This document shows positions 49,312 to 59,135 of a DNA stretch of 64,000 nt, one piece after another. This stretch comes from Phenylobacterium deserti. Its GTDB lineage: Bacteria > Pseudomonadota > Alphaproteobacteria > Caulobacterales > Caulobacteraceae. The DNA is taken from positions 27,512 through 91,511 of the forward strand of contig CALQQB010000009.1 of NCBI GenBank assembly GCA_943332615.1, read 5' to 3'. The notes under the pieces are model-generated. The model was not told where the DNA came from, made no database searches, and saw nothing but the letters and a program-made list of their open reading frames with translations. Within the stretch, counting starts at the first letter, position 1. The number at the start of each line of letters is the position of its first letter. A program made the position numbers and the translations under genes.

Positions 49312-49788
49312 TCAGAGCGCGCCCTCGATCGCCGCCACCAGGCCCGCGTCCTGCGGGTCGGTGCGCGGCCCGAAGGCCTGGAGCGCCTCGCCGTGTCTGC
49401 CGATCAGGATCTTGTGGAAGTTCCACACCGGGACCGCCGGCTCGCCCAGTTGCTCGGCGGCCCATTTGTAGAACGGGTGGGCGCCGGCCTCCTTCACATC
49501 GACCTTGGCGGTCATCGGGAAATCGATGCCGAAGGTGGTGGAACAGAAGGTCTCGATCTCGGCCTCGGTCCCCGGCTCCTGGCCCATGAACTGGTTGCAG
49601 GGCACGCCCAGCACCACCAGCCCCTTGTCCTTGTAGTCGGAGTAGAGCTGCTCCAACCCGGTGTACTGGGGGGTCAGGCCGCACTTCGACGCGGTGTTGA
49701 CCACCAGCACCACCTTGTCCTTGAAGGTGGTCAGCGGCAGCGGGCCGCCGGCGATGGCGTCGAACGAATAGTCATGGGCGCTGGACAT
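49312..49788 (-). CDS. glutathione peroxidase
   Basis: DKVVLVVNTASKCGLTPQYTGLEQLYSDYKDKGLVVLGVPCNQFMGQEPGTEAEI; VPVWNFHKILIGRHG. Confidence 0.96.
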   Translation of the reverse strand: MSSAHDYSFDAIAGGPLPLTTFKDKVVLVVNTASKCGLTPQYTGLEQLYSDYKDKGLVVLGVPCNQFMGQEPGTEAEIETFCSTTFGIDFPMTAKVDVKEAGAHPFYKWAAEQLGEPAVPVWNFHKILIGRHGEALQAFGPRTDPQDAGLVAAIEGAL

Positions 49789-49796
49789 TTTTAACT

Positions 49797-49920
49797 CCGC
49801 TCATCCCGGCGAATGCCGGGACCCAGGTCGAGGCCAGGGGTCATCTTGGACAGTCGCCCGCGCAGATCGAGCAAGGTCCAGTCGTTCCATCTGGGTCCCG
49901 ACATTCGCCGGGATGAGCGG
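49797..49920. repeat. Inverted-repeat element, copy B (~124 bp)
   Basis: Left CCGCTCATCCCGGCGAATGCCGGGACCCAGG (from 49797), right ATCTGGGTCCCGACATTCGCCGGGATGAGCGG (49889-49920); core unrelated to copy A. Confidence 0.95.
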
Positions 49921-49932
49921 AATTTAGAGTGT

Positions 49933-50856
49933 TTACCCCGCGTCCTCCAACGCCTGTTCGACGGCGACGGCCAGATCGAGGGCCGCGATGGCCTCGGCGG
50001 CGGTCACCACCGGCCTTGGCGCCTCGCCGCGCACGGCCGCCAGGAAGCCCGCGACGCTGGCCCCCAGCGGGTCCCTGGCCGCCGGGGTGTCGGCGTAGTC
50101 GGGGTTCAGCGCGAAGGGCGTGGTGTTGCGGAAGGTGCGCGCCATGAAGTCGATCTCCACCTCGCCGGAGGGGTAGACGATACGCATGGTCCGCTTCCGC
50201 TCGGGCGCGAGACGCGAGACATCGAAGGTGGCGGTGAAGGCGCTATCGAAGCTGACCTCGGCACGGACGCGGTCCCAGACGCCGCCCTCGCCCCGGCCCC
50301 CCTCGGCCTCCGCGGTCACCGGGTCGGCGGCGCTGATCGCCAGCGCCAGGTCCAGGTCGTGGATCATCAGGTCGAGGATGGCCGAGACATCGCGGCTGCG
50401 TTCGGAGGGCGGGCCGTGGCGCAGGGCTTCCAGCCGCAACGGCTGCTCAGGCACATCCAGCAGGCCCATGGCCTGGAAGGTCACCCGCTCCTGGTGGCCG
50501 CAGGCGATCACCAGCCCCTTGGCCTCGGCCGCCACGCGCAGCCGCTCGGCCTCGGCGACGCTGATCCCGATGGGTTTTTCCACATAGACCGGCTTGCCGG
50601 CCGCGATCGCCGCCAGCGCCTGGCCGGCGTGGAAGGTCGCCGGCGAGGCGACGGTGACCACATCCACCGCCTCGAAGAAGGCGGCCAGGTCGCTGAACGC
50701 CCGGCCGCCCAGCGGCATGCCCACCTTCGCCGCCCGTTCCGGATGGGTATCGTACACGGCCGAGAGCGTCACGCCGGGCAGGCGCGCGTACTGGGCGGCG
50801 TGGTAGCCGCCGAACACGCCCGCGCCGATAACGCCGCCTCGCAAGGTCTGAACCAT
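49933..50856 (-). CDS. Gfo/Idh/MocA-family oxidoreductase
   Basis: GGVIGAGVFGGYHAAQYARLPGVTLSAVYD; DVVTVASPATFHAGQALAAIAAGKPVYVEKPIG. Confidence 0.95.
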   Translation of the reverse strand: MVQTLRGGVIGAGVFGGYHAAQYARLPGVTLSAVYDTHPERAAKVGMPLGGRAFSDLAAFFEAVDVVTVASPATFHAGQALAAIAAGKPVYVEKPIGISVAEAERLRVAAEAKGLVIACGHQERVTFQAMGLLDVPEQPLRLEALRHGPPSERSRDVSAILDLMIHDLDLALAISAADPVTAEAEGGRGEGGVWDRVRAEVSFDSAFTATFDVSRLAPERKRTMRIVYPSGEVEIDFMARTFRNTTPFALNPDYADTPAARDPLGASVAGFLAAVRGEAPRPVVTAAEAIAALDLAVAVEQALEDAG

Positions 50857-50951
50857 GGGCTCTCCGAATGTCGGGGCGGGGCTAACACGTCGGGCGCCCT
50901 CGACGCCACTGGCCGGGAGCCCTACATCGGTCGCAACGAGAGGAAACCACC

Positions 50952-51953
50952 ATGACCGCCTACCGCGAAATCCGCCTGAAGAGCCGCCCCGTCGGCCTGC
51001 CCACCGCCGCCAACTTCGAACTGGCCAGCGTCGACGTGCCCGCGCCCGGCGCCGGCGAGGTGCAGGTGAAGAACCTGTGGATGACGGTCGATCCCTATAT
51101 GCGCGGCCGCATGAACGACGTGCAGAGCTACACGCCGCCCTTCGCCCTGGGCAAGCCGCTGGACGGCGGCGCGGTGGGCGAGGTCGTGGCCTCGGGCGAT
51201 CCGAGCTTCAAGGTCGGCGACCTGGTGCAGTCGGGCCTCGGCTGGCGAGAGGGATTCAATGCGCCCGCTGCCGGCGTTCAGAAGCTGGACACGATGGGCC
51301 TGCCGCCCCAGACCTTCCTGGGCGCCGCCGGCATGCCGGGGCTGACGGCCTATGCCGGCCTGCTGAAGATCGCCGCGCTCAAGGACGGCGACGTGGTGTT
51401 CGTTTCCGGCGCCGCGGGGGCCGTGGGCTCCATGGTCGCCCAGATCGCCAAGGCCAAGGGCCACACCGTGATCGGCACGGCCGGCGGGGCGGACAAGATC
51501 GCCTTCCTGAAGTCGATCGGCGTCGATCACGCCATCGACTACAAGGCCGAGACGGATCTGACGGCGGCCCTGGCGAAGGCCGCGCCCGGCGGCATCGACG
51601 TCTATTTCGACAACGTCGGCGGCGACCACCTGGTGGCGGCGCTGAACGCGGCGCGGCCCTTCGCGCGGTTCGCCCTGTGCGGCGCGATCTCCATGTACAA
51701 CGCCACCCAGCTGCCCCCCGGCCCGTCCAACCTGGTGCAGATGGTCGGCAAGCAGATCCGCATGGAAGGCTTCATCGTCTCCAGCTCGTGGGACATGATG
51801 CCGGCCTTCCACCGCGACCTTGCCCAGTGGGTCAAGGAGGGCAAGCTCACCTGGAAGGAGACCGTGTTCGAGGGCATCGAGAAGGCGCCCGACGCGTTCC
51901 TGGGCCTGTTCTCGGGCGGCAACCTGGGAAAGATGCTGGTCAAGCTCAGCTGA
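50952..51953 (+). CDS. NADP-dependent MDR-family oxidoreductase (CurA-like)
   Basis: VKNLWMTVDPYMRGRMND; DVVFVSGAAGAVGSMVAQIAKAKGHTVIGTAGGADK; VYFDNVGGDHLVAALN. Confidence 0.95.
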   Translation: MTAYREIRLKSRPVGLPTAANFELASVDVPAPGAGEVQVKNLWMTVDPYMRGRMNDVQSYTPPFALGKPLDGGAVGEVVASGDPSFKVGDLVQSGLGWREGFNAPAAGVQKLDTMGLPPQTFLGAAGMPGLTAYAGLLKIAALKDGDVVFVSGAAGAVGSMVAQIAKAKGHTVIGTAGGADKIAFLKSIGVDHAIDYKAETDLTAALAKAAPGGIDVYFDNVGGDHLVAALNAARPFARFALCGAISMYNATQLPPGPSNLVQMVGKQIRMEGFIVSSSWDMMPAFHRDLAQWVKEGKLTWKETVFEGIEKAPDAFLGLFSGGNLGKMLVKLS

Positions 51954-52020
51954 TTGTTTGGCGCGTTAAGGTCGAGGGCGTAGAACCCCTCGTCCTCTTC
52001 CGAGGTTTGGAGTTTTCCCG

Positions 52021-52923
52021 GTGCCACGCCTCTTCAGCGCCTATGTGATCGTCGACTGGAGCGCGTCCTCCAAGCCTAACACCGGGGCGGACTCCGTCTG
52101 GATCGGTGTGCTGAAGCGCGACGTGCGCTTCCGGCTGACCTTCGAGGCCTTCAACCCATCGACGCGGGGCGAAGCCGAGACGCGCCTGGCGGCGCTGCTG
52201 GACCACTTCGCGAAGCGGTCCGAACGGGCCCTGGTGGGCTTCGACTTCCCCCTGGGGTTCCCGCGCGGGTACGCCGCCGGCCTGAAGCTGCCCGGCGACC
52301 AGCCCTGGCGGGCCGCGTGGGACGATCTCGACCGGTTCGTGAAGGACAAGGCCGACAACACCAACAACCGCTTCGGCGTCGCGGCCGGCATCAACCGACG
52401 GCTGACCGGCGGGCCCTTCCCGTTCTGGGGGTGTCCGCCGAAGGATACGCTCTCGACCCTGCAGCCCAAGAAGACCCGCGACCACGGCCAGGGCGACCTG
52501 CCCGAGTTGCGCCACGCCGAGCAGGTGGCCAAGGGCGCCTCGTCGATCTGGAAAACCTACTACAACGGCTCGGTCGGCGGGCAGGCGATCCTGGGCATGC
52601 CGGCGGTGCGGCGGATCAAGCAGGCGCGCGGCGACGCGGCCCGGGTCTGGCCCTTCGAGACCGGGTTCAAGACCCTGACCGAAGCTGGCCTGGACGGCGT
52701 GGCCGTGGTGTTGGCGGAGGTCTATCCGTCGCTGGTGAAACCGCTCGGAACGCCCGGCGAGGTCAAGGACCTGCAGCAGGTTCGCACCTTGGCTGAGCAC
52801 TTCGCCCGCCTGGATGAGGCTAGCAAGCTGGGTGCGCTGTTCGCGCCGCCCAAGGGAACCGCTGAAGACGTGGTGATGGATGCCGAACGCGAGGAGGGCT
52901 GGATCCTGGGGGCGGGGGCCTAA
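52021..52923 (+). CDS. conserved hypothetical protein, DUF429-like VDWS protein (tentative)
   Basis: GTG start; MPRLFSAYVIVDWSASSKPNTGADSVWIGVL...ALVGFDFPLGFPRGYAAGL...; acidic residue pattern like RNase H-fold DUF429-type proteins. Confidence 0.7.
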   Translation: MPRLFSAYVIVDWSASSKPNTGADSVWIGVLKRDVRFRLTFEAFNPSTRGEAETRLAALLDHFAKRSERALVGFDFPLGFPRGYAAGLKLPGDQPWRAAWDDLDRFVKDKADNTNNRFGVAAGINRRLTGGPFPFWGCPPKDTLSTLQPKKTRDHGQGDLPELRHAEQVAKGASSIWKTYYNGSVGGQAILGMPAVRRIKQARGDAARVWPFETGFKTLTEAGLDGVAVVLAEVYPSLVKPLGTPGEVKDLQQVRTLAEHFARLDEASKLGALFAPPKGTAEDVVMDAEREEGWILGAGA

Positions 52924-54296
52924 AGCGGCCGCCGACTGAGGACCCAGAACCTGGCCAGCAGCAGGCCGCCAGAGACGAGGGTCGCGATATTAATCGCCCA
53001 GACGATGCCGTTGATACCCAGCTTCATGGGAATCGCCAGCCACCAGGCCAGTGGCGACATGATCACGATATAGCTGAACAGGTGGGTGTAGCTGGGAACC
53101 CACACGTCGCCCCGCGCGCGCAGGGACTGGGCGACCACCACCTGGATCGCGTCGGGCAGAAAGAACAGGCAGCAAAGGACCATGGCCGAGGCCGCCATGG
53201 CGATGGTGGCGGGATCCTTGGTGTAGCCTTGGGCGATCAGCCCGGCCGCCGGCCAGATCGCCAACGAAATGATCAGCCCGAAGACGGCGGCGACCCCGAA
53301 TGAGACCAGGCCTGCCCGATTGACGGCCGTGGGATCGCGAGCGCCATAGGCCTTGCCGACCACCACCGCGGCCCCGGTCGCCAGCCCCAGCGGGACCATG
53401 AACACGATTGAGGCGACGTTCAGCGCGATGGCGAAGGCGGCCACGGCCAGTCCGCCGATCCAGCCGGCGATAATGTTCATGCCGGCGAAGGAGGCGACCT
53501 CGAAGAAATTGGATGCGCCGGCGCCATAGCCGATGCGGCGCTGCTCGATCTCGGCCGGGCGGTCGCGCTCGGGCTTGCGGAATACGCCCAGCGCGCGGGC
53601 CTCCGGCATCCGGGCGACATAGGTCAGCATGGCGATCACCAGGAACGCCCGTGCGCCCGTCGTCGCCCAGGCCCCTCCGACCGCGCCCAGGGCCGGCAGG
53701 CCGAACGACCCCGGCACCAGCAGCAGCAGCAGGGCCAGGTTCACGACATTGGCCGCCCACATGGCCCAGGCGCCGGGGCCAGGGCGCGATTGTCCCTCAA
53801 GCCACGCGCTTGCGGTGATCGCCAAGCCGTAGAACGGCAGCGAGAAGGCGAAGATTATCAGCACCCTCGAGGCGCCGTCCGCCAGGTCCGGCTGCAATCC
53901 GATGACATGCAGGAACGGCGGCCCGATGAGGATCAACCCGATCATCGAGGCCAGCCCGATCCAGCCGCTGTAGACCAACCCCCGACGCAGGACCGCGCCC
54001 GTCAGGTCGCGGCGGCCCTCGCCAATGCGCCGTGCGGTCATCACCTGCACACCCGTCAGCAGGCCGATTGCGAAGGTCAGGATCACACTGGTCGGCGCCC
54101 ACGCCAGGGCGTGGTAGCCCAGCTGCTCAGCGGAATAGCGCCCCACGACCACGGTGTCGCAAAGCCCCATCACCATGATGCCCAGGCGCGACAGCACCAC
54201 CGGCCCTGAGAGCTTCAGCAGCGTGTCGAGATCGGCGCGAAAGGCGCTGCGGCGCCCCCGGGCATCGGTGGGCGCCTGGGCCGCGGGGCGGTCCAT
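52920..54296 (-). CDS. MATE-family efflux transporter
   Basis: ~12 hydrophobic segments; SGPVVLSRLGIMVMGLCDTVVVGRYSAEQLGYHAL; MVPLGLATGAAVVVGKAYGARD. Confidence 0.94.
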   Translation of the reverse strand: MDRPAAQAPTDARGRRSAFRADLDTLLKLSGPVVLSRLGIMVMGLCDTVVVGRYSAEQLGYHALAWAPTSVILTFAIGLLTGVQVMTARRIGEGRRDLTGAVLRRGLVYSGWIGLASMIGLILIGPPFLHVIGLQPDLADGASRVLIIFAFSLPFYGLAITASAWLEGQSRPGPGAWAMWAANVVNLALLLLLVPGSFGLPALGAVGGAWATTGARAFLVIAMLTYVARMPEARALGVFRKPERDRPAEIEQRRIGYGAGASNFFEVASFAGMNIIAGWIGGLAVAAFAIALNVASIVFMVPLGLATGAAVVVGKAYGARDPTAVNRAGLVSFGVAAVFGLIISLAIWPAAGLIAQGYTKDPATIAMAASAMVLCCLFFLPDAIQVVVAQSLRARGDVWVPSYTHLFSYIVIMSPLAWWLAIPMKLGINGIVWAINIATLVSGGLLLARFWVLSRRPL

Positions 54297-54344
54297 GGCG
54301 GGGAAATCCTGATTTTCAAAGCGGCGCGGAGACTGACGCCTCAG

Positions 54345-54368
54345 TCAAAAAAAGCCAAGCCAGGCTTG
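54345..54368 (-). terminator. Possible Rho-independent terminator of the DAHP synthase gene
   Basis: Minus strand after the 54376 stop: CAAGCC-TGGCTT-GGCTTTTTTT. Confidence 0.45.
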
Positions 54369-54375
54369 ACGGTTC

Positions 54376-55761
54376 CTAGATCGACACCGCGGCCCGTTGC
54401 GACAGGTCGGCCCGGTCGTCTTTCAGCTTCTCCGCCACCAGGAACGCCAGTTCCAGCGCCTGCTCGCCGTTCAGCCGCGGGTCGCAGTGGGTGTGGTACC
54501 GGTCGCCGAGATCGCCCTCCATCACCGAGCGCGCGCCGCCGAGGCATTCGGTGACATTCTGGCCGGTCATCTCCAGGTGGACGCCGCCGGGGTGGACACC
54601 CTCGGCCTTGCAGATCTCGATGAACGACTTCACCTCCGACAGGATGCGGTCGAACGGCCGGGTCTTGTAACCGTTGTTGGCGGTCAGCGTGTTGCCGTGC
54701 ATCGGGTCGATGGCCCAGACCACGTTGCGGCCGGACGCCTTGGTCGCCCGCAGCAGGCCCGGCAGGCGCGCCGCGATCTTGTCGGACCCGAAGCGGCCGT
54801 ACAGCGTGATGCGGCCGGCCTCGTCCTTGGGGTTCAGCACGTCGATCAGGCGCGCGATGTCGTCGGCTTCCATCGTCGGGCCGCATTTGATGCCGATCGG
54901 GTTGCGGATGCCGCGGAAGAACTCCACGTGCGCCCCGTCCAGCTGCCGCGTGCGCTCGCCGATCCACAGCAGGTGGGCCGAGGTGTCGTACCATTCGCCC
55001 GAGGTGCTATCGACCCGGGTCATGGCCTCCTCGTAGCCCAGCAGCAGGCCCTCATGGGAGGTGAAGAACTCCACGCGATGGATCTCGGGCTGATTTTCCG
55101 GGGCTACGCCGATGGCCGACATGAAGGTCAGGGCCTCGGAGATCTTGTCGGCGATCTCGCGGTAGCGAGCGCCGGCCGGGCTGTCGTTCACGAAGCCCTG
55201 GGTCCAGCGGTGGATGTTGTAGAGGTCCGCATAGCCGCCGCCGGCGAAGGCCCGCAGCAGGTTCAGCGTCGAAGACGACTGGTGGTAGGCCTGCAACAGG
55301 CGCTGCGGGTCCGGAATCCGCGCCTGCGGCGTGAACTCCATGCCGTTGATGTTGTCGCCGCGATAGGAGGGCAGCTCGACGCCGTCGATGACTTCCACCG
55401 GCGACGAGCGCGGCTTGCCGAACTGGCCGGCCATGCGGCCCACCTTCACCACCGGACGGCCGCCAGCGAAGGTCAGCACCACCGCCATTTGCAGCAGCAG
55501 GCGGAACAGGTCCCGGATGTTGTCGGCGTGGAATTCCTTGAAGCTCTCGGCGCAGTCGCCCCCTTGGAGCAGGAACGCCTTGCCGGCGGAAACATCGCCC
55601 AGCAGGCTCTTCAGCCGTCGGGCCTCGCCCGCGAACACCAGCGGCGGCATCCGGCGCAGCGTGGTCTCAACCTGCGACAGGGCGGCCTGATCGGGATAGT
55701 CGGCCGGAATGTGCCTGGCGGGCTTGGTTCTCCAGGAGGCGGGCGTCCAGTGTTCGGTCAT
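54376..55761 (-). CDS. class II 3-deoxy-7-phosphoheptulonate (DAHP) synthase
   Basis: [86 protein letters not shown]. Confidence 0.97.
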   Translation of the reverse strand: MTEHWTPASWRTKPARHIPADYPDQAALSQVETTLRRMPPLVFAGEARRLKSLLGDVSAGKAFLLQGGDCAESFKEFHADNIRDLFRLLLQMAVVLTFAGGRPVVKVGRMAGQFGKPRSSPVEVIDGVELPSYRGDNINGMEFTPQARIPDPQRLLQAYHQSSSTLNLLRAFAGGGYADLYNIHRWTQGFVNDSPAGARYREIADKISEALTFMSAIGVAPENQPEIHRVEFFTSHEGLLLGYEEAMTRVDSTSGEWYDTSAHLLWIGERTRQLDGAHVEFFRGIRNPIGIKCGPTMEADDIARLIDVLNPKDEAGRITLYGRFGSDKIAARLPGLLRATKASGRNVVWAIDPMHGNTLTANNGYKTRPFDRILSEVKSFIEICKAEGVHPGGVHLEMTGQNVTECLGGARSVMEGDLGDRYHTHCDPRLNGEQALELAFLVAEKLKDDRADLSQRAAVSI

Positions 55762-55848
55762 GGCTCTAACGTCAGGAACCGCCGGTTTAGCGGGCCGGGC
55801 GTTTTACCCGCAAAGGTCCGCAGGGTCGATGGGGCTTGGCCCTTGATA

Positions 55849-57066
55849 TCAGAGGGAGTCCGCCCTCGCCTCCTCCGCATGCCCCAGCGCCGCGATCACA
55901 CACACCAGGGCCCCCAGCGCCAGCCACCACTCTTGCCAAACCCCGAAGCTGACGGCGCCGAAGAACAGGTAGACGGCGGCCGAGCCGGCGGTCGCCGCGG
56001 TCACCAGGCTGCGCCGGTCGCGTGACAACCTGCGGAAGGCGAAGGCCCAGGCCAGCGCGGTGAGACCGGCCCCCAGGACGCCCAGTTCCAGCCAGATCTG
56101 CAGGGCGCTGTCGTGCGGATGCAGGCCGATGTTGGCGCCGAAGGTGCGGCTGGCGTCCAGGCCCCAGCCGCGCAACGGATGCTCGGTGATGCGGGCGGTG
56201 GCGTAGGTCCAATAGGCCATCCGCTCGCTCCACGAGAGCGGCAGGGTCAGGTGTCGGCCGGAGTTCATCAGCGCCAGCAGGCCCACCGGCATCAGCAGGA
56301 CGAACGCCGCCGTCGCGACCCCCATCACCTTGGGCGCCCAGCGCGGCCAGGCTGCCACCACCCCGGCGACCAGCGCCGCCAGCCCCACCGCCAACACCGG
56401 CGCATCCGACAGGAACAGTTGCGCCAGCACCGCCGAGCCCGCCGCCATCGGAACCGCCAGCCACAGCGGCGCCCCGGCCCGCCAGCCGCCCGCCGCCGCC
56501 ACCGGCCACAGCAGGGCCAGGGCGAAACTGCTCTGCGCCAGGTTCTTGCGGCCGAGGTCAGGCCGGATGGGGTCGTGGATGGCGTTGCGCACGGCCTGGT
56601 ACACGCCCCCGCCGGTGAAGGCCTCCACCAGCATCAGCACGCCCAGGGCCGCCAGGCCCCAGGCGAAGACCCGAAGCGCCAGGCGCCGGCGCGCCGGATC
56701 GGCCTGCCACGCGGCCTGCACGGCGGCCCAGTAGAACACCAGTTCGAAACCGAGCTTCAGGGCTGTGCTGTCCTCAAGCGCCTCAACTCGCCGTGGGCTC
56801 CAGACGCTGGACAGCCCGGCCCACGCCACGATCTGCAGCAGCACCAGCAGCAGCGGCGCATCCTCGCGCCGCACGCGGACGGCGGGCAGGCACAACAGGC
56901 CGGCCAGCGCGACCAGCGGCGCGAACCCCAGGGGACCCAGCCAGGCGAACAGCGGCGTCAGCGCCGCCAGGCCCACCAGCACCCATCCGCACCACGCGCC
57001 CATCCGTCCTCCCGACCCTGCGGCCGGAGGTTCTTGAGAGTCGGCCAATGCCGCTCTACGCGCCAA
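55849..57066 (-). CDS. O-antigen ligase/polymerase (Wzy/RfaL)-like membrane protein
   Basis: Polytopic; RKNLAQSSFALALLWPVAA; LSWSERMAYWTYATARITEHPLRGWGLDASRTF...HPHDSALQIWLELGVLG. Confidence 0.88.
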   Translation of the reverse strand: MARRAALADSQEPPAAGSGGRMGAWCGWVLVGLAALTPLFAWLGPLGFAPLVALAGLLCLPAVRVRREDAPLLLVLLQIVAWAGLSSVWSPRRVEALEDSTALKLGFELVFYWAAVQAAWQADPARRRLALRVFAWGLAALGVLMLVEAFTGGGVYQAVRNAIHDPIRPDLGRKNLAQSSFALALLWPVAAAGGWRAGAPLWLAVPMAAGSAVLAQLFLSDAPVLAVGLAALVAGVVAAWPRWAPKVMGVATAAFVLLMPVGLLALMNSGRHLTLPLSWSERMAYWTYATARITEHPLRGWGLDASRTFGANIGLHPHDSALQIWLELGVLGAGLTALAWAFAFRRLSRDRRSLVTAATAGSAAVYLFFGAVSFGVWQEWWLALGALVCVIAALGHAEEARADSL

Positions 57067-58432
57067 GCGACGGCGGCATGTACTTGTCGCGCATGGTCAC
57101 CAGTTCCTCGGCCAGGGTCGGGTGGACCGCGCAGGTGGCGTCCCACTGCGGCTTGGTCACGCCCATCTTCATGGCGATGGCGGCCATCTGGATGATCTCC
57201 GGCCCGTCCGGCGCCACCACATGGCAGCCCAGGATCCGCTCGCTGCCCTGCTCCACCACCAGCTTCATCAGGCAACGCTGCTGGCCGCCGTAGAAGGTTT
57301 CCTTCATCGCCCGGAACTTGGCCAGATAGATGTCGACCTTGCCGTACTTGTGCCGCGCGTCGGCCTCCGAAAGGCCCACCGAGCCGACCTGCGGCTGGGT
57401 GAAGATCGCCGAGGCGACCATGTCGTGATCAAAGGTCGTGGGGTTGGCGTAGAACTCGGTCTGGGCGAAGGCCGCGCCCTCGCGGATCGCCACCGGGGTC
57501 AGGTTGATCCGGTCGGTGACGTCGCCCACCGCCCAGATGCTGTCGATGTTGGTGTGGGAATAGTCGTCCACCTTGACCGCGCCATTGGCCGTCAGCGCGA
57601 CGCCGGCCTCGGCCAGGCCCAGCCCCTCGGTATAGGGCCCGCGGCCCAGGGCGAACATCACCACCTCGGACGCCAGCATATGGCCATCGACGCAGGCGCT
57701 GCTGAGACCGTCGGCGGTCTTCTCGATGGCGTTGATCTGGGCGCCCAGGCGGATCTTGATGCCCCGCGCCTCCATCTCCTCGGCCACATGGCTGCGAATG
57801 TCGTCGTCGAACCCGCGCAGCACGTTCGGACCCCGGTGCACCACCGTGGTTTCCACGCCCAGGCCGTTGAAGATGCAGGCGAACTCCAGGGCGATGTAGC
57901 CGCCACCGGCGATCACGATGCTCTTCGGCAGCTCCGCCAGGTGGAACGCTTCGTTCGAGCTGATGGCGTGCTCGATGCCGGGCACGTCCGTCGGCATCCA
58001 GGGCCGGCCGCCCGTGGCGATCAGGATCTTCTTGGCCGTGACCGTCCCCTTGCCCTCGACCTCGACGGTGTGGGCGTCCTTTACCCGGGCCTTGGCGTGG
58101 ACCAGTTCGGCGCCGGCGTTCTGCAGATTGCGGACATAGATGCCGGACAATCGGGCGATCTCGTCGTCCTTGGCGCGCAGGAAGCGGGGCCAGTCGAACC
58201 TGGTGTCGCCAATGTCCCAGCCAAAGCCGCGCGCGGTCTCAAAACTCTGAGCGTATTCAGAGGCATAGACCATGAACTTCTTCGGAACGCAGCCTCGGAT
58301 CACGCAGGTGCCGCCGACCCGGCTCTCCTCGGCCACCGCCACCTTAGCCCCGCTCATCGCCGCCAGCCGCGCCGCGCGTACGCCGCCGGAACCGGCGCCG
58401 ATGACGAACAGGTCGTAGTCGTAGTCCGCCAC
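57056..58432 (-). CDS. gor: glutathione-disulfide reductase
   Basis: DLFVIGAGSGGVRAARLAA; ESRVGGTCVIRGCVPKKFMVYASEY; HRGPNVLRGFDDDIR; CAVHPTLAEELVTMR. Confidence 0.96.
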   Translation of the reverse strand: MADYDYDLFVIGAGSGGVRAARLAAMSGAKVAVAEESRVGGTCVIRGCVPKKFMVYASEYAQSFETARGFGWDIGDTRFDWPRFLRAKDDEIARLSGIYVRNLQNAGAELVHAKARVKDAHTVEVEGKGTVTAKKILIATGGRPWMPTDVPGIEHAISSNEAFHLAELPKSIVIAGGGYIALEFACIFNGLGVETTVVHRGPNVLRGFDDDIRSHVAEEMEARGIKIRLGAQINAIEKTADGLSSACVDGHMLASEVVMFALGRGPYTEGLGLAEAGVALTANGAVKVDDYSHTNIDSIWAVGDVTDRINLTPVAIREGAAFAQTEFYANPTTFDHDMVASAIFTQPQVGSVGLSEADARHKYGKVDIYLAKFRAMKETFYGGQQRCLMKLVVEQGSERILGCHVVAPDGPEIIQMAAIAMKMGVTKPQWDATCAVHPTLAEELVTMRDKYMPPSLGA

Positions 58433-58442
58433 AGCTGGCTCC

Positions 58443-59135
58443 TTAGGGCTCGAGTTCCATGACGCCGCCGTCGGCCGTGCCGATCAGCGCCCGGTCGGCG
58501 AGATCGAGGAACAGCCCGTGATCGACCACGCCGGTGACGCTCTTCAGCGCCGCCGCCAGGGCCGCCGGCTCCTCGATCCGTCCGCACGCCGCGTCATAGA
58601 TAAGGTTTCCGTTGTCGGTTCTTACCGGCTGGCCGTCTTTTCGGCGAAGTATCGGCACGATGCCGATTTCGCATTCCGCCAGAGCATCGCAGATGCGGGC
58701 ATGGGTGGTTTTGTGCCCGAACGCCGCCACCTCGATGGGCAGGGGATACCTGCCGCCCAGGATCTTCACCGGCTTGGCGGCTTCGGCGATCACCACGCAC
58801 GACCTCGATGCCTCCCACACCAGCTTCTCGCGCAGCAGCGCCCCGCCCGCGCCCTTGATCAGCGCCAGCCCCGGCCCGATCTCGTCGGCCCCGTCGATGG
58901 TCAGGTCGATGGTCTTGGTCTCGCCGAGTTCGCCGAGCCGGATGCCCAGGCTGGACGCTAGCTGCGCCGTGGCCTCGGACGTAGGCACGCCCACGATATC
59001 CAGCTTCCGCGCCGCCAGCGCGCGCACGAACCAGGCCGCGCAGGACCCGGTGCCCAGTCCGACCACCATGCCGCTCTGCACCAGCGCGGCCGCTGCCTCT
59101 CCGGCGGCGCGCTTCTGTGCGTCCACGTCCATCAC
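58443..59135 (-). CDS. rpiA: ribose-5-phosphate isomerase A
   Basis: [55 protein letters not shown]. Confidence 0.96.
   Translation of the reverse strand: MMDVDAQKRAAGEAAAALVQSGMVVGLGTGSCAAWFVRALAARKLDIVGVPTSEATAQLASSLGIRLGELGETKTIDLTIDGADEIGPGLALIKGAGGALLREKLVWEASRSCVVIAEAAKPVKILGGRYPLPIEVAAFGHKTTHARICDALAECEIGIVPILRRKDGQPVRTDNGNLIYDAACGRIEEPAALAAALKSVTGVVDHGLFLDLADRALIGTADGGVMELEP

Noticed and set aside
54325-54350. GACTGA-CGCC-TCAGTC hairpin next to A7
   Set aside because: The T-run is on the wrong side for a minus-strand terminator from this stem; the neighbouring AAGCC/GGCTT stem fits better.
54397-56025. 542-aa plus-strand ORF antisense to the DAHP synthase
   Set aside because: Shadow ORF; the class II DAHP synthase is unambiguous.
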